A stretch of DNA of 64,000 bases from Acanthosepion lycidas (GCA_963932145.1 OZ010611.1:57421292-57485291); one strand, 5' to 3'; counted from the stretch's first letter, positions 23,820 to 37,729 are shown. The notes: generated by a model not told the origin, from the letters alone. Translations and numbers: made by a program.

Positions 23820-24995
23820 TATTTTTCATTCTAATTCATAGAAATGGAGTAGCGTGCAATGGTGTCGTCTCATTCAACTGTGAGTTATTAGAAAAATTTG
23901 GGGGCAAAAATGGGTGATCAGTGTCTTATTCTCTTCTGTTTGTGTCTAGTCTTTAGCTTTTTCTTTTATATTTAACATTATGTAGAGGCAAGGCGCCCCT
24001 CTAAATCTGGATTGAAATTATTTTTCATTCTAATTCATAGAAATGGAGTAACGTGCAATGGTGTCGTCTCATACAACTGTGAGTTAGTAGAAAAATTTGA
24101 GGGCACAAAATGGGTGATCAGTGTCTTATCCTCTTCTGTTTGTGCCTTGTCTTTAGCTTTTTCTTCTATATTTAACATTATGTAGAGGCAAGGCCCCCCT
24201 CTAAATCTGGATTGAAATTATTTTTCATTCTAATTCATAGAAATGGAGTAACGTGCAATAGTGACGTCTCATACAATTGTGAGTTAGTAGAAAAATTTGT
24301 GGACACAAAGTGGGTGATCAGTGTCTTATTCTCTTCTGTTTGTGCCTTGTCTTTAGCTTTTTCTTCTAAATTTAACATTATGTAGAGGCAAGGCCCCCCT
24401 CTAAATCTGGATTGAAATTATTTTTCATTCTAATTCATAGAAATGGAGTAGCGTGCAATGGTGTCGTCTCGTGAGTTAGTAGAAAGAATTTGTGGGCACA
24501 AAATGGGTGATCAGTGATTATTCTCTTTTGTTTGGGCCTTGTCTTTAGCTTTTTCTTCTATATTTAACATTATGTGCAGGGCAGGTCCCCTCTAAATCTG
24601 AATTGAAATTATTTTTCATTCTAATTCATAGAAATGGAGTAGCGTGCAATGGTGTCGTCTCTTACAACTGTGAGTTAGGAGAAAAAGTTGTGGGCACAAA
24701 ATGGGTGATCATTGACTTATTCTCTTCTGTTTGTGCCTTGTCTTTAGCTTTTTCTTCTATATGTAACATTATGTAGAGGCAAGGCCCCCCTCTAAATCTG
24801 TATTGAAATTATTTTTCTTTGTAATTCATAGAAATGGAGTAGCGTGTAATGGTGTCATCACATACAACTGTGAGTTAGTAGAAAGATTTGTGGGCACAAA
24901 ATGGGGGATCAGTGTCTTATTCTCTTCCGTTCGTGCCTTGTCTTTAACCTTTTCTTATATATTTAACATTATGTAGATGCAAGGCCCCCCTCTAA
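23820..24995. repeat. 8-monomer duplication, copy 1
   Basis: The markers cattcaactg with gagttatta and tttgggggcaaaaatggg (23,871 on), ggcgcccctc, gtaacgtgc, tttgagggcac, gaaagaatttg with gtgattattc and tttgggcc, gtgcagggcaggtcccc, gtgtaatggtgtcatcac and ccgttcgtgcc recur in the same order about 1,590-1,597 bp downstream. The shift changes by 8 bp because this copy lost atacaact near 24,470. One monomer in the middle (about 24,240-24,400) does not match well. Confidence 0.85.
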
Positions 24996-25409
24996 ATCTG
25001 CATTGAAATTATTTTTCATTCTAATTCATAGAAATGGAGTAGCGTGCAATGGTATCGTCTCATACAACTGTGAGTTAGTAGAAAAATTTATGGGCACAAA
25101 ATGGGTGATCAGTGTCTTATTCTCTTCTGTTTGTGCCTTGTCTTTAGCTTTTTCTTCTATATTTAACATTATGTAGAGGCAAGGCCCCCCTCTAAATCTG
25201 GATTGAAATTATTTTTCATTCTAATTCATAGAAATGGAGTAGCGTGCAATGGTGTCGTCTCATACAACTGTGAGGTAGTAGAAAAATTTGTGGGCACAAA
25301 ATGGGTGATCAGTGTCTTATTCTCTTCTGTTTGTACTTGTCTTTAGCTTTTTCTTCCATATTTAACATTATGTAGAGGCAAGGTGCCCCACTAAATCTGG
25401 ATTGAAATT
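24996..25409. repeat. Monomers between the two 8-mer copies
   Basis: Two ordinary monomers separate the matching parts of the 8-mer duplication, so the full repeat period includes them. Private marks are ggtatcgtc (about 25,052), gaggtagtag (about 25,273) and a C tract reading aaggtgccccact (about 25,381). Nothing else is visible. Confidence 0.7.
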
Positions 25410-26592
25410 ATTTTTCATTCTAATTCATAGAAATGGAGTAGCGTGCAATGGTGTCGTCTCATTCAACTGTGAGTTATTAGAAAAATTTGGGGGCAAAAAT
25501 GGGTGATCAGTGTCTTATTCTCTTCTGTTTGTGCCTAGTCTTTAGCTTTTTCTTCTATATTTAACATTATGTAGAGGCAAGGCGCCCCTCTAAATCTGGA
25601 TTGAAATTATTTTTCATTCTAATTCATAGAAATGGAGTAACGTGCAATGGTGTCGTCTCATACAACTGTGAGTTAGTAGAAAAATTTGAGGGCACAATAT
25701 GGGTGATCAGTGTCTTATCCTCTTCTGTTTGTTTCTTGTCTTTAGCTTTTTCTTCTATATTTAACATTATGTAGAGGCAAGGCCCCCCTCTAAATCTGGA
25801 TTGAAATTATTTTTCATTCTAATTCATAGAAATGGAGTAACGTGCAATGGTGTCGTCTCCTACAACTGTGTGTTAGTAGAAAAATTTGAGGGCACAAAAT
25901 GGGGTATCAGTGTCTTATCCTCTTCTGTTTGTGCCTTGTCTTTAGCTTTTTCTTCTATATTTAACATTATGTAGAGGCAAGGCCCCCCTCTAAATCTGGA
26001 TTGAAATTATTTTTCATTCTAATTCATAGAAATGGAGTAGCGTGCAATGGTGTCGTCTCATACAACTGTGAGTTAGTAGAAAGAATTTGTGGGCACAAAA
26101 TGGGTGATCAGTGATTATTCTCTTCTGTTTGGGCCTTGTCTTTAGCTTTTTCTTCTGTATTTAACATTACGTGCAGGGCAGGTCCCCTCTAAATCTGAAT
26201 TGAAATTATTTTTCATTCTAATTCATAGAAATGGAGTAGCGTGCAATGGTGTCGTCTCATACAACTGTGAGTTAGTAGAAAAAGTTGTGTGCACAAAATG
26301 GGTGATCATGGACTTATTCTCTTCTGTTTGTGCCTTGTCTTTAGCTTTTTCTTCTATATTTAACATTATGTAGAGGCAAGGCCCCCCTCTAAATCTGTAT
26401 TGAAATTATTTTACATTCTAATTCATAGAAATGGAGTAGCGTGTAATGGTGTCATCACATACAACTGTGAGTTAGTAGAAAGATTTGTGGGCACAAAATG
26501 GGGGATCAGTGTCTTATTCTCTTCCGTTCGTGCCTTGTCTTTAACCTTTTCTTCTATATTTAACATTATGTAGATGCAAGGCCCCCCTCTAA
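25410..26592. repeat. 8-monomer duplication, copy 2
   Basis: This is the partner of 23,820-24,995, starting near cattcaactg (25,460) and ending after the gtagatgcaagg variant near 26,571. Private changes include ggggtatcag at about 25,901, which destroys the TGATCA core, and cattacgtgcagg near 26,167. Past 26,592 the copies part (attcacagatatgg here). Confidence 0.85.
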
Positions 26593-27009
26593 ATCTGGAT
26601 AGAAATTATTTTTCATTCTAATTCACAGATATGGAGTAGCGTGCAATGGTGTCGTCTCATAGAACTGTGAGTTTGTAGAAAAATTGTGGGCACAAAATGG
26701 GTGATCAGTGTCTTTTTCTCTTCTGTTTGTGCCTTGTCTTTAGCTTTTTCTTCTATATTTAACATTATGTAGAGGCAAGGCCCCCCTCTAAATCTGGATT
26801 GAAATTATTTTTCATTCTAATTTATAGAAATGGAGTAGCGTGAAATGGTGTCGTCTCATACAACTGTGAGTTAGTAGAAAAATTTAAGGGCACAAAATGG
26901 GTGATCAGTGTCTTATTCTCTTCTGTTTGTGCCTTGTCTTTAGCTTTTTCTTCTATATTTAACATTATGTAGAGGCAAGGCACCCCTCTAAATCTGGATT
27001 GAAATTATT

Positions 27010-27411
27010 TTTCATTCTAATTCAAAGAAATGGAGTAGCGTGCAATGGTGTGGTCTCATACAACTGTGAGTCAGTAGAAAAATTTGTTGGCACAAAATGG
27101 GTGATCAGTTTCTTATTCTGTTCTGTTTGAGCCTTGTCTTTACCTTTTTCTTCTATATTTAACATTATGTAGAGGCAAGGCCCCCCCTCTAAGTGTGGAT
27201 TGAAATTATTTTTCATTCTATTTCATAGAAATGGAGTAGCTTGCAATGGTGTGGTCTCATACAACTGTGAGTCAGTAGAAAAATTTGTTGGCACAAAATG
27301 GGTGATCAGTTTCTTATTCTGTTCTGTTTGAGCCTTGTCTTTACCTTTTTCTTCTATATTTAACATTATGTAGAGGCAAGGCCCCCCCTCTAAATGTGGA
27401 TTGAAATTATT
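27010..27411. repeat. Adjacent near-identical 201-bp monomers
   Basis: Two neighbouring monomers share gtgtggtctc, gagtcagtag, tttgttggcac, cagtttcttattctgttctg and a C7 tract, and differ at only a few sites (attcaaag versus tttcatag, gcgtgc versus cttgc, aagtgtgg versus aaatgtgg). This looks like a recent single-monomer duplication. The same type, without the rarer gagtcag, occurs near 30,240 and 32,440. Confidence 0.83.
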
Positions 27412-28620
27412 TTTCATTCTATTTCATAGAAATGGAGTAGCTTGCAATGGTGTCGTCTCATACAACTGTGAGTTAGTAGAAAAATTTGTGGGCACAAAAT
27501 GGGTGATCAGTGTCTTATTCTCTTCTGTTTGTGCCTTGTCTTTACCTTTTTCTGCTATATTTAACATTATGTAGAGGCAAGGCCCCCCTCTAAATCTGGA
27601 TTGAAATTATTTTTCATTCTATTTCATAGAAATGGAGTAGCGTGCAATGGTGTCGTCTCATACAACTGTGATTTAGTAGAAAAATTTGTGGGCACAAAAT
27701 GTTTGATCAGAGCCTTATTCTCTTCTGTTTGTGCCTTGTCTTTATCTTTTTCTTCTATATTTAACATTATGTAGAGGCATGGCCCCCCTCTAAATCTGGA
27801 TTGAAATTATTTTTCATTCTAATTCATAGAAATGGAGTAGCGTGCAATGGTGTCGTCTCATACAACTGTGAGTTAGCAGAAAAATTTGTGGGCCAAAAAT
27901 GGGTGATCAGTGTCTTATTCTCTTCTGTTTGTGCCTTGTCTTCAGCTTTTTCTTCTATATTTAACATTATGTAGAGGCAAGGCCCCCCTCTAAATCTGGA
28001 TTGAAATTATTTTTCATTCTAATTCATAGAAATGGAGTAGCGTGCAATGGTGTCGTCTCATACAACTGTGAGTTAGTAGAAAAATTTGTGGGCACAAAAT
28101 GGGTGATCAGTGTCTTATTCTCTTCTGTTTGTGCCTTGTCTTTCTTTTTTTCTTCTATATTTAACATTATGTAGAGTCAACGCCCTCTCTAAATCTGGAT
28201 TGAAATTATTTTTCATTCTAATTCATAGAAATGGAGTAGCGTGCAATGCTGTCTTCTTATACAACTGTGAGTTAGTAGAAAAATTTGTGAGCACAAAATG
28301 GGTGATCAGTGTCTTATTCTCTTCTGTTTGTGCCTTGTCTTTACCTTTTTCTGCTATATTTAACATTATGTAGAGGCAAGGCCCCCCACTAAATCTGGAT
28401 TGAAATTATTTTTCATTCTATTTCATAGAAATGGAGTAGCGTGCAATGGTGTCGTCTCATACAACTGTGATTTAGTAGAAAAATTTGTTGGCACAAAATG
28501 GGTGATCAGTGACTTATTCTGTTCTGTTTGAGCCTTGTCTTTATCTTTTTCTTCTATATTTAACATTATGTAGAGTCAACGCCCTCTCTAAATCTGGATT
28601 GAAATTATTTTTCATTCTAA
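27220..28620. repeat. Subfamily block, first occurrence
   Basis: The order of types is gtggtctc, cttgcaatgg (27,441), ttttctgctat, gatttag with tcagagcc, gaggcatggcc, gggccaaaaatggg, ctttcttttttt with gtcaacgcc, gtgagcac, and a second ttttctgctat followed by ggccccccact. The block recurs at an offset of exactly 3,000 bp (cttgcaatgg at 30,441) and again about 2.2-2.4 kb further on. A shorter portion (28,000-28,560) is repeated at 29,198-29,760 at 1,198 bp. Confidence 0.8.
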
Positions 28621-30219
28621 TTCATAGAAATGGTGTATCGTGCAATGGTGTCGTCTCATACAACTGTGAGTTAGTAGAAAAATTTGTGGGCACAAAATGT
28701 TTGATCAGAGTCTTATTCTCTTCTGTTTGTGCCTTGTCTTTAGCTTTTTCTTCTATATTTAACATTATGTAGAGGCATGGCCCCCCTCTAAATCTGGATT
28801 GAAATGATTTTTCATTCTATTTCATAGAAATGGAGTACCGTGCAATGGTGTCGTCTCATACAACTGTGAATTAGTAGAAAAAATTGTGGGCACAAAATGG
28901 GTGATCAGTGACTTATTCTCTTTTGTTTGTGCCTTGTCTTTAGCTTTTTCTTCTATATTTAACATTATGTAGAGGCAAGGCCACCCTCTAAATCTGGATT
29001 GAAATTATTTTTCATTCTAATTCATAGAAATGGAGTAGCGTGCAATGGTGTCGTCTCATACAACTGTGAGTTAGCAGAAAAATTTCTGGGCCAAAAATGG
29101 GTGATCAGTGTCTTATTCTCTTTTGTTTGTGCCTTGTCTTTAGCTTTTTCTTCTATATTTAACATTATGTAGAGGCAAGGCCCCCCTCTAAATCTGGATT
29201 GAAATTATTTTTCATTCTAATTCATAGAAATGGAGTAGCGTGCAATGGTGTCGTCTCATACAACTGTGAGTTAGTAGAAAAATTTGTGGGCACAAAATGG
29301 GTGATCAGTGTCTTATTCTCTTCTGTTTGTGCCTTGTCTTTCTTTTTTTCTTCTATATTTAACATTATGTAGAGTCAACGCCCTCTCTAAATCTGGATTG
29401 AAATTATTTTTCATTCTAATTCATAGAAATGGAGTAGCGTGCAATGCTGTCTTCTTATACAACTGTGAGTTAGTAGAAAAATTTGTGAGCACAAAATGGG
29501 TGATCAGTGTCTTATTCTCTTCTGTTTGTGCCTTGTCTTTACCTTTTTCTGCTATATTTAACATTATGTAGAGGCAAGGCCCCCCACTAAATCTGGATTG
29601 AAATTATTTTTCATTCTATTTCATAGAAATGGAGTAGCGTGCAATGGTGTCGTCTCATACAACTGTGATTTAGTAGAAAAATTTGTTGGCACAAAATGGG
29701 TGATCAGTGACTTATTCTGTTCTGTTTGAGCCTTGTCTTTACCTTTTTCTTCTATATTTAACATTATGTAGAGGCAAGGCCCCCCCCTCTAAATCTGGAT
29801 TGAAATTATTTTTCATTCTAATTCATAGAAATGGAGTAGCGTGCAATAGTGTCGTCTCATACAACTGTGAGTTAGTAGAAAAATTTGTGGGCACAAAATG
29901 GGTGATCAGTGTCTTATTCTCTTCTGTTTGTGCCTTGTCTTTAGCTTTTTCTTCTATATTTAACATTATGTAGAGGCAAGGCCCCCCTCTAAATCTGGAT
30001 TGAAATTATTTTTCATTCTAATTCATAGAAATGGAGTAGCGTGCAATGGTGTCGTCTCATACAACTGTGAGTTAGCAGAAAAATTTGTGGGCCAAAAATG
30101 GGTGATCAGTGTCTTATTCTCTTCTGTTTGTGCCTTGTCTTTAGCTTTTTCTTCTATATTTAACATTATGTAGAGGCAAGGCCCCCCTCTAAATCTGGAT
30201 TGAAATTATTTTACATTCT

Positions 30220-31830
30220 AATTCATAGAAATGGAGTAGCGTGCAATGGTGTGGTCTCCTACAACTGTGAGTTAGTAGAAAAATTTGTTGGCACAAAATG
30301 GGTGATCAGTTTCTTATTCTGTTCTGTTTGAGCCTTGTCTTTACCTTTTTCTTCTATATTTAACATTATGTAGAGGCAAGGCCCCCCCTCTAAATGTGGA
30401 TTGAAATTATTTTTCATTCTATTTCATTGAAATGGAGTAGCTTGCAATGGTGTCGTCTCATACAACTGTGAGTTAGTAGAAAAATTTGTGGGCACAAAAT
30501 GGGTGATCAGTGTCTTATTCTGTTCTGTTTGTGCCTTGTCTTTACCTTTTTCTGCTATATTTAACATTATGTAGAGGCAAGGCCCCCCTCTAAATCTGGA
30601 TTGAAATTATTTTTCATTCTATTTCATAGAAATGGAGTAGCGTGCAATGGTGTCGTCTCATACAACTGTGATTAAGTAGAATAATTTGTGGGCACAAAAT
30701 GTTTGATCAGAGCCTTATTCTCTTCTGTTTGTGCCTTGTCTTTAGCTTTTTCTTCTATATTTAACATTATGTAGAGGCATGGCCCCCCTCTAAATCTGGA
30801 TTGAAATTATTTTTCATTCTAATTCATAGAAATGGAGTAGCGTGCAATGGTGTCGTCTCATACAACTGTGAGTTAGCAGAAAAATTTGTGGGCCAAAAAT
30901 GGGTGATCAGTGTCTTAGTCTCTTCTGTTTGTGCCTTGTCTTTAGCTTTTTCTTCTATATTTAACATTATGTAGAGGCAAGGCCCCCCTCTAAATCTGGA
31001 TTGAAATTATTTTTCATTCTAATTCATAGAAATGGAGTAGCGTGCAATGGTGTCGTCTCATACAACTCTTAGTTAGTAGAAAAATTTGTGGGCACAAAAT
31101 GGGTGATCAGTGTCTTATTCTCTTCTGTTTGTGCCTTGTCTTTCTTTTTTTCTTCTATATTTAACATTATGTAGAGTCAACGCCCTCTCTAAATCTGGAT
31201 TGAAATTATTTTTCATTCTAATTCATAGAAATGGAGTAGCTTGCAATGGTGTCGTCTCATACAACTGTGAGTTAGTAGAAAAATTTGTGAGCACAAAATG
31301 GGTGATCAGTGTCTTATTCTCTTCTGTTTGTGCCTTGTCTTTACCTTTTTCTGCTATATTTAACATTATGTAGAGGCAAGGCCCCCCACTAAATCTGGAT
31401 TGAAATTATTTTTCATTCTTTTTCATAGAAATGGAGTAGTGTGCAATGGTGTCGTCTCATACAACTGTGATTTAGTAGAAAAATTTGTTGGCACAAAATG
31501 GGTGATCAGTGATTTATTCTGTTCTGTTTGAGCCTTGTCTTTACCTTTTTCTTCTATATTTAACATTATGTAGAGGCAAGGCCCCCCATCTAAATCTGGA
31601 TTGAAATTATTTTTCATTCTAATTCATAGAAATGGAGTAGCGTGCAATAGTGTCGTCTCATACAACTGTGAGTTAGTAGAAAAATTTGTGGGCACAAAAT
31701 GGGTGATCAGTGTCTTATTCTCTTCTGTTTGTGCCTTGTCTTTATCTTTTTCTTCTATATTTAACATTATGTAGAGTCAACGCCCTCTCTAAATCTGGAT
31801 TGAAATTATTTTTCATTCTAATTCATAGAA
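30220..31830. repeat. Subfamily block, second occurrence
   Basis: Repeats the order of 27,220-28,620 with private changes: gattaagtagaataat (about 30,671), cattgaaatgg (30,426) and ctcttagttag (31,066). The last two are shared with the third occurrence and not the first, so the second and third copies are closer to one another. The C9 tract near 31,982, just beyond, is among the longest in the window. Confidence 0.8.
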
Positions 31831-32429
31831 ATGGTGTAGCGTGCAATGGTGTCGTCTCATACAACTGTGATTTAGTAGAAAAATTTGTTGGCACAAAATG
31901 GGTGATCAGTGACTTATTCTGTTCTGTTTGAGCCTTGTCTTTACCTTTTTCTTCTATATTTAACATTATGTAGAGGCAAGGCCCCCCCCCTCTAAATCTG
32001 GATTGAAATTATTTTTCATTCTAATTCATAGAAATGGAGTACCGTGCAATGGTGTCGTCTCATACAACTGTGAATTAGTAGAAAAAATTGTGGGCACAAA
32101 ATGGGTGATCAGTGACTTATTCTCTTTTGTTTGTGCCTTGTCTTTAGCTTTTTCTTCTATATTTAACATTATGTAGAGGCATGGCCCCCCTCTAAATCTG
32201 GATTGAAATTATTTTTCATTCTAATTCATAGAAATGGAGTAGCGTGCAATGGTGTCGTCTCATACAACTGTGAGTTAGCAGAAAAATTTGTGGGCCAAAA
32301 ATGGGTGATCAGTGTCTTATTCTCTTCTGTTTGTGCCTTGTCTTTAGCTTTTTCTTCTATATTTAACATTATGTAGAGGCAAGGCCCCCCTCTAAATCTG
32401 GATTGAAATTATTTTTCATTCTAATTCAT

Positions 32430-34240
32430 AGAAATGGAGTAGCGTGCAATGGTGTGGTCTCATACAACTGTGAGTTAGTAGAAAAATTTGTTGGCACAAA
32501 ATGGGTGATCAGTTTCTTATTCTGTTCTGTTTGAGCCTTGTCTTTACCTTTTTCTTCTATATTTAACATTATGTAGAGGCAAGGCCCCCCCTCTAAATGG
32601 GGATTGAAATTATTTTTCATTCTATTTCATTGAAATGGAGTAGCTTGCAATGGTGTCGTCTCATACAACTGTGAGTTAGTAGAAAAATTTGTGGGCACAA
32701 AATGGGTGATCAGTGTCTTATTCTCTTCTGTTTGTGCCTTGTCTTTACCTTTTTCTGCTATATTTAACATTATGTAGAGGCAAGGCCCCCCTCTCAATCT
32801 GGATTGAAATTATTTTTCATTCTATTTCATAGAAATGGAGTAGCGTGCAATGGTGTCGTCTCATACAACTGTGATTTAGTAGAAAAATTTGTGGGCACAA
32901 AATGTTTGATCAGAGCATTATTCTCTTCTGTTTGTGCCTTGTCTTTATCTTTTTCTTCTATATTTAACATTATGTAGAGGCATGGCCCCCCTCTAAATCT
33001 GGATTGAAATTATTTTTCATTCTAATTCATAGAAGTGGAGTAGCGTGCAATGGTGTCGTCTGATACAACTGTGAGTTAGCAGAAAAATTTGTGGGCCAAA
33101 AATGGGTGATCAGTGTCTTATTCTCTTCTGTTTGTGCCTTGTCTTTAGCTTTTTCTTCTATATTTAACATTATGTAGAGGCAAGGCCCCCCTCTAAATCT
33201 GGATTGAAATTATTTTTCATTCTAATTCATAGAAATGGAGTAGCGTGCAATGGTGTCGTCTCATACAACTGTGAGTTAGCAGAAAAATTTGTGGGACAAA
33301 AATGGGTGATCAGTGTCTTATTCTCTTCTGTTTGTGCCTTGTCTTTAGCTTTTTCTTCTATATTTAACATTATGTAGAGGCAAGGCCCCCCTCTAAATCT
33401 GGAATGAAATTATTTTTCATTCTAATTCATAGAAATGGAGTAGCGTGCAATGGTGTCGTCTCATACAACTCTTAGTTAGTAGAAAAATTTGTGGGCACAA
33501 AATGGGTGATCAGTGTCTTATTCTCTTCTGTTTGTGCCTTGTCTTTCTTTTTTTCTTCTATATTTAACATTATGTAGAGTCAACGCCCTCTCTAAATCTG
33601 GATTGAAATTATTTTTCATTCTAATTCATAGAAATGGAGTAGCGTGCAATGCTGTCTTCTTATACAACTGTGAGTTAGTAGAAAAATTTGTGAGCAAAAA
33701 ATGGGTGATCAGTGTCTTATTCTCTTCTGTTTGTGCCTTGTCTTTACCTTTTTCTGCTATATTTAACATTATGTAGAGGCAAGGCCCCCCACTAAATCTG
33801 GATTGAAATTATTTTTCATTCTATTTCATAGAAATGGAGTAGCGTGCAATGGTGTCGTCTCATACAACTGTGATTTAGTAGAAAAATTTGTTGGCACAAA
33901 ATGGGTGATCAGTGATTTATTCTGTTCTGTTTGAGCCTTGTCTTTACCTTTTTCTTCTATATTTAACATTATGTAGAGGCAAGGCCCCCCATGTAAATCT
34001 GGATTGAAATTATTTTTCATTCTAATTCATAGAAATGGAGTAGCGTGCAATAGTGTCGTCTCATACAACTGTGAGTTAGTAGAAAAATTTGTGGGCACAA
34101 AATGGGTGATCAGTGACTTATTCTCTTCTGTTTGTGCCTTGTCTTTATCTTTTTCTTCTATATTTAACATTATGTAGAGTCAACGCCCTCTCTAAATCTA
34201 GATTGAAATTATTTTTCATTCTAATTCATAGAAATGGTGT
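32430..34240. repeat. Subfamily block, third occurrence, with one extra monomer
   Basis: cattgaaatgg lies 2,203 bp and ctcttagttag 2,403 bp after their counterparts in the second block. The extra 200 bp is one additional gggacaaaaatggg monomer near 33,292 next to a gggccaaaaatggg one, i.e. a single-monomer insertion inside an otherwise co-linear 11-mer/12-mer. Confidence 0.82.
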
Positions 34241-37200
34241 AGCATGTAATGGTGTCGTCTCATACAACTGTGAGTTAGTAGAAAAATTTGTGGGCACAAA
34301 ATGTTTGATCAGAGTCTTATTCTCTTCTGTTTGTGCCTTGTCTTTAGCTTTTTCTTCTATATTTAACATTATCTAGAGGCATGGCCCCCCTCTAAATCTG
34401 GATTGAAATGATTTTTCATTCTATTTCATAGAAATGGAGTACCGTGCAATGGTGTCGTCTCATACAACTGTGAATTAGTAGAAAAAATTCTGGGCACAAA
34501 ATGGGTGATCAGTGACTTATTCTCTTTTGTTTGTGCCTTGTCTTTAGCTTTTTCTTCTATATTTAACATTATGTAGAGGCATGGCCCCCCTCTAAATCTG
34601 GATTGAAATTATTTTTCATTCTAATTCATAGAAATGGAGTAGCGTGCAATGCTGTCGTCTCATACAACTGTGAGTTAGTAGAAAAATTTGTGGGCACAAA
34701 ATGGGTGATCAGTGTCTTATTCTCTTCTGTTTGTGCCTTGTCTTTCTTTTTTTCTTCTATATTTAACATTATGTAGAGTCAACGCCCTCTCTAAATCTGG
34801 ATTGAAATTTTTTTTCATTCTAATTCATAGAAATGGAGTAGCGTGCAATGCTGTCTTCTTATACAACTGTGAGTTAGCAGAAAAATTTGTGAGCACAAAA
34901 TGGGTGATCAGTGTCTTATTCTCTTCTGTTTGTGCCTTGTCTTTACCTTTTTCTGCTATATTTAACATTATGTAGAGGCAAGGCCCCCCTCTAAATCTGG
35001 ATTGAAATTATTTTTCATTCTATTTCATAGAAATGGAGTAGTGTGCAATGGTGTCGTCTCATACAACTGTGAGTTAGTAGAAAAATTTGTTGGCACAAAA
35101 TGGGTGATCAGTGACTTATTCTGTTCTGTTTGTGCCTTGTCTTTACCTTTTTCTTCTATATTTAACATTATGTAGAGGCAAGGCCCCCCCCTCTAAATCT
35201 GGATTGAAATTATTTTTCATTCTAATTCATAGAAATGGAGTAGCGTGCAATAGTGTTGTCTCATACAACTGTGAGTTAGTAGAAAAATTTGTGGGCACAA
35301 AATGGGTGATCAGTGTCTTATTCTCTTCTGTTTGTGCCTTGTCTTTAGCTTTTTCTTCTATATTTAACATTATGTAGAGGCAAGGCCCCCCTCTAAATCT
35401 GGATTGAAATTATTTTTCATTCTAATTCATAGAAATGGAGTAGCGTGCAATGGTGTCGTCTCATACAACTGTGAGTTAGCAGAAAAATTTGTGGGCCAAA
35501 AATGGGTGATCAGTGTCTTATTCTCTTCTGTTTGTGCCTTGTCTTTAGCTTTTTCTTCTATATTTAACATTATGTAGAGGCAAGGCCCCCCTCTAAATCT
35601 GGATTGAAATTATTTTTCATTCTAATTCATAGAAATAGAGTAGCGTGCAATGGTGTCGTCTCATACAACTGTGAGTTAGTAGAAAAATTTGTGGGCACAA
35701 AATGGGTGATCAGTGTCTTATTCTCTTCTGTTTGTGCCTTGTCTTTATCTTTTTCTTCTATATTTAACATTATGTAGAGTCAACGCCCTCTCTAAATCTG
35801 GATTGAAATTATTTTTCATTCTAATTCATAGAAATGGTGTAGCGTGCAATGGTGTCGTCTCATACAACTGTGAGTTAGTAGAAAAATTTGTGGGCACAAA
35901 ATGTTTGATCAGAGTCTTATTCTCTTCTGTTTGTGCCTTGTCTTTAGCTTTTTCTTCTATATTTAACATTATGTAGAGGCATGGCCCCCCTCTAAATCTG
36001 GATTGAAATGATTTTTCATTCTATTTCATAGAAATGGAGTACCGTGCAATGGTGTCGTCTCATACAACTGTGAATTAGTAGAAAAAATTCTGGGCACAAA
36101 ATTGGTGATCAGTGACTTATTCTCTTTTGTTTGTGCCTTGTCTTTAGCTTTTTCTCCTATATTTAACATTATGTAGAGGCATGGCCCCCCTCTAAATCTG
36201 GATTGAAATTATTTTTCATTCTAATTCATAGAAATGGAGTAGCGTGCAATGCTGTCGTCTCATACAACTGTGAGTTAGTAGAAAAATTTGTGGGCACAAA
36301 ATGGGTGATCAGTGTCTTATTCTCTTCTGTTTGTGCCTTGTTTTCTTTTTTTCTTCTATATTTAACATTATGTAGAGTCAACGCCCTCTCTAAATCTGGA
36401 TTGAAATTATTTTTCATTCTAATTCATAGAAATGGAGTAGCGTGCAATGCTGTCTTCTTATACAACTGTGAGTTAGTAGAAAAATTTGTGAGCACAAAAT
36501 GGGTGATCAGTGCCTTATTCTCTTCTGTTTGTGCCTTGTCTTTACCTTTTTCTGCTATATTTAACATTATGTAGAGGCAAGGCCCCCCTCTAAATCTGGA
36601 TTGAAATTATTTTTCATTCTATTTCATAGAAATGGAGTAGCGTGCAATGGTGTCGTCTCATACAACTGTGAGTTAGTAGAAAAATTTGTTGGCACAAAAT
36701 GGGTGATCAGTGACTTATTCTGTTCTGTTTGAGCCTTGTCTTTACCTTTTTCTTCTATATTTAACATTATGTAGAGGCAAGGCCCCCCCCTCTAAATCTG
36801 GATTGAAATTATTTTTCATTCTAATTCATAGAAATGGAGTAGCGTGCAATAGTGTCGTCTCATACAACTGTGAGTTAGTAGAAAAATTTGTGGGCACAAA
36901 ATGGGTGATCAGTGTCTTATTCTCTTCTGTTTGTGCCTTGTCTTTAGCTTTTTCTTCTATATTTAACATTATGTAGAGGCAAGGCCCCCCTCTAAATCTG
37001 GATTGAAATTATTTTTCATTCTAATTCATAGAAATAGAGTAGCGTGCAATGGTGTCGTCTCATACAACTGTGAGTTAGTAGAAAAATTTGTGGGCACAAA
37101 ATGGGTGATCAGTGTCTTATTCTCTTCTGTTTGTGCCTTGTCTTTATCTTTTTCTTCTATATTTAACATTATGTAGAGTCAACGCCCTCTCTAAATCTGG

Positions 37201-37560
37201 ATTGAAATTATTTTTCATTCTAATTCATAGAAATGGTGTAGCGTGCAATGGTGTCGTCTCATACAACTGTGAGTTAGTAGAAAAATTTGTGGGCACAAAA
37301 TGTTTGATCAGAGTCTTATTCTCTTCTGTTTGTGCCTTGTCTTTAGCTTTTTCTTCTATATTTAACATTATGTAGAGGCATGGCCCCCCTTTAAATCTGG
37401 ATTGAAATGATTTTTCATTCTATTTCATAGAAATGGAGTACCGTGCAATGGTGTCGTCTCATACAACTGTGAATTAGTAGAAAAAATTGTGGGCACAAAA
37501 TGGGTGATCAGTGACTTATTCTCTTTTGTTTGTGCCTTGTCTTTAGCTTTTTCTTCTATA
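34100..37560. repeat. 8-mer unit repeated with loss of one monomer
   Basis: Markers at 34,113, 34,712 and 35,111 recur at 35,713, 36,310 and 36,710 (offset about 1,599 bp, eight monomers), while the next recurrence (35,713 to 37,112) is 1,399 bp, seven monomers. The missing monomer is the gggccaaaaatggg one near 35,490. Shared types include gtaccgtgc with gaattag, and caatgctgtcttcttatac. Near 36,340 a 1-bp loss (ttgttttc for ttgtctttc) joins two plus-strand frames into one of 123 codons, an incidental effect. Confidence 0.8.
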
Positions 37561-37729
37561 TTTAACATTATGTAGAGGCAAGGCCCCCCTCTAAATCTGG
37601 ATTGAAATTATTTTTCATTCTAATTCATAGAAATGGAGTAGCGTGCAATGGTGTCGTCTCATACAACTGTGAGTTAGCAGAAAAATTTGTGGGCCAAAAA
37701 TGGGTGATCAGTGTCTTATTCTCTTCTGT

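Noticed and set aside
36203..36574. Plus-strand open frames of 63-123 codons recurring through the window, with hydrophobic stretches that look like membrane segments
   Set aside because: They recur because the DNA repeats. Many open with TTG or GTG, the longest (123 codons) exist only where a 1-bp deletion joins two frames, 200 bp is not a multiple of three, and the hydrophobic look comes from the T-rich composition. No domain, frame conservation or gene context supports coding.
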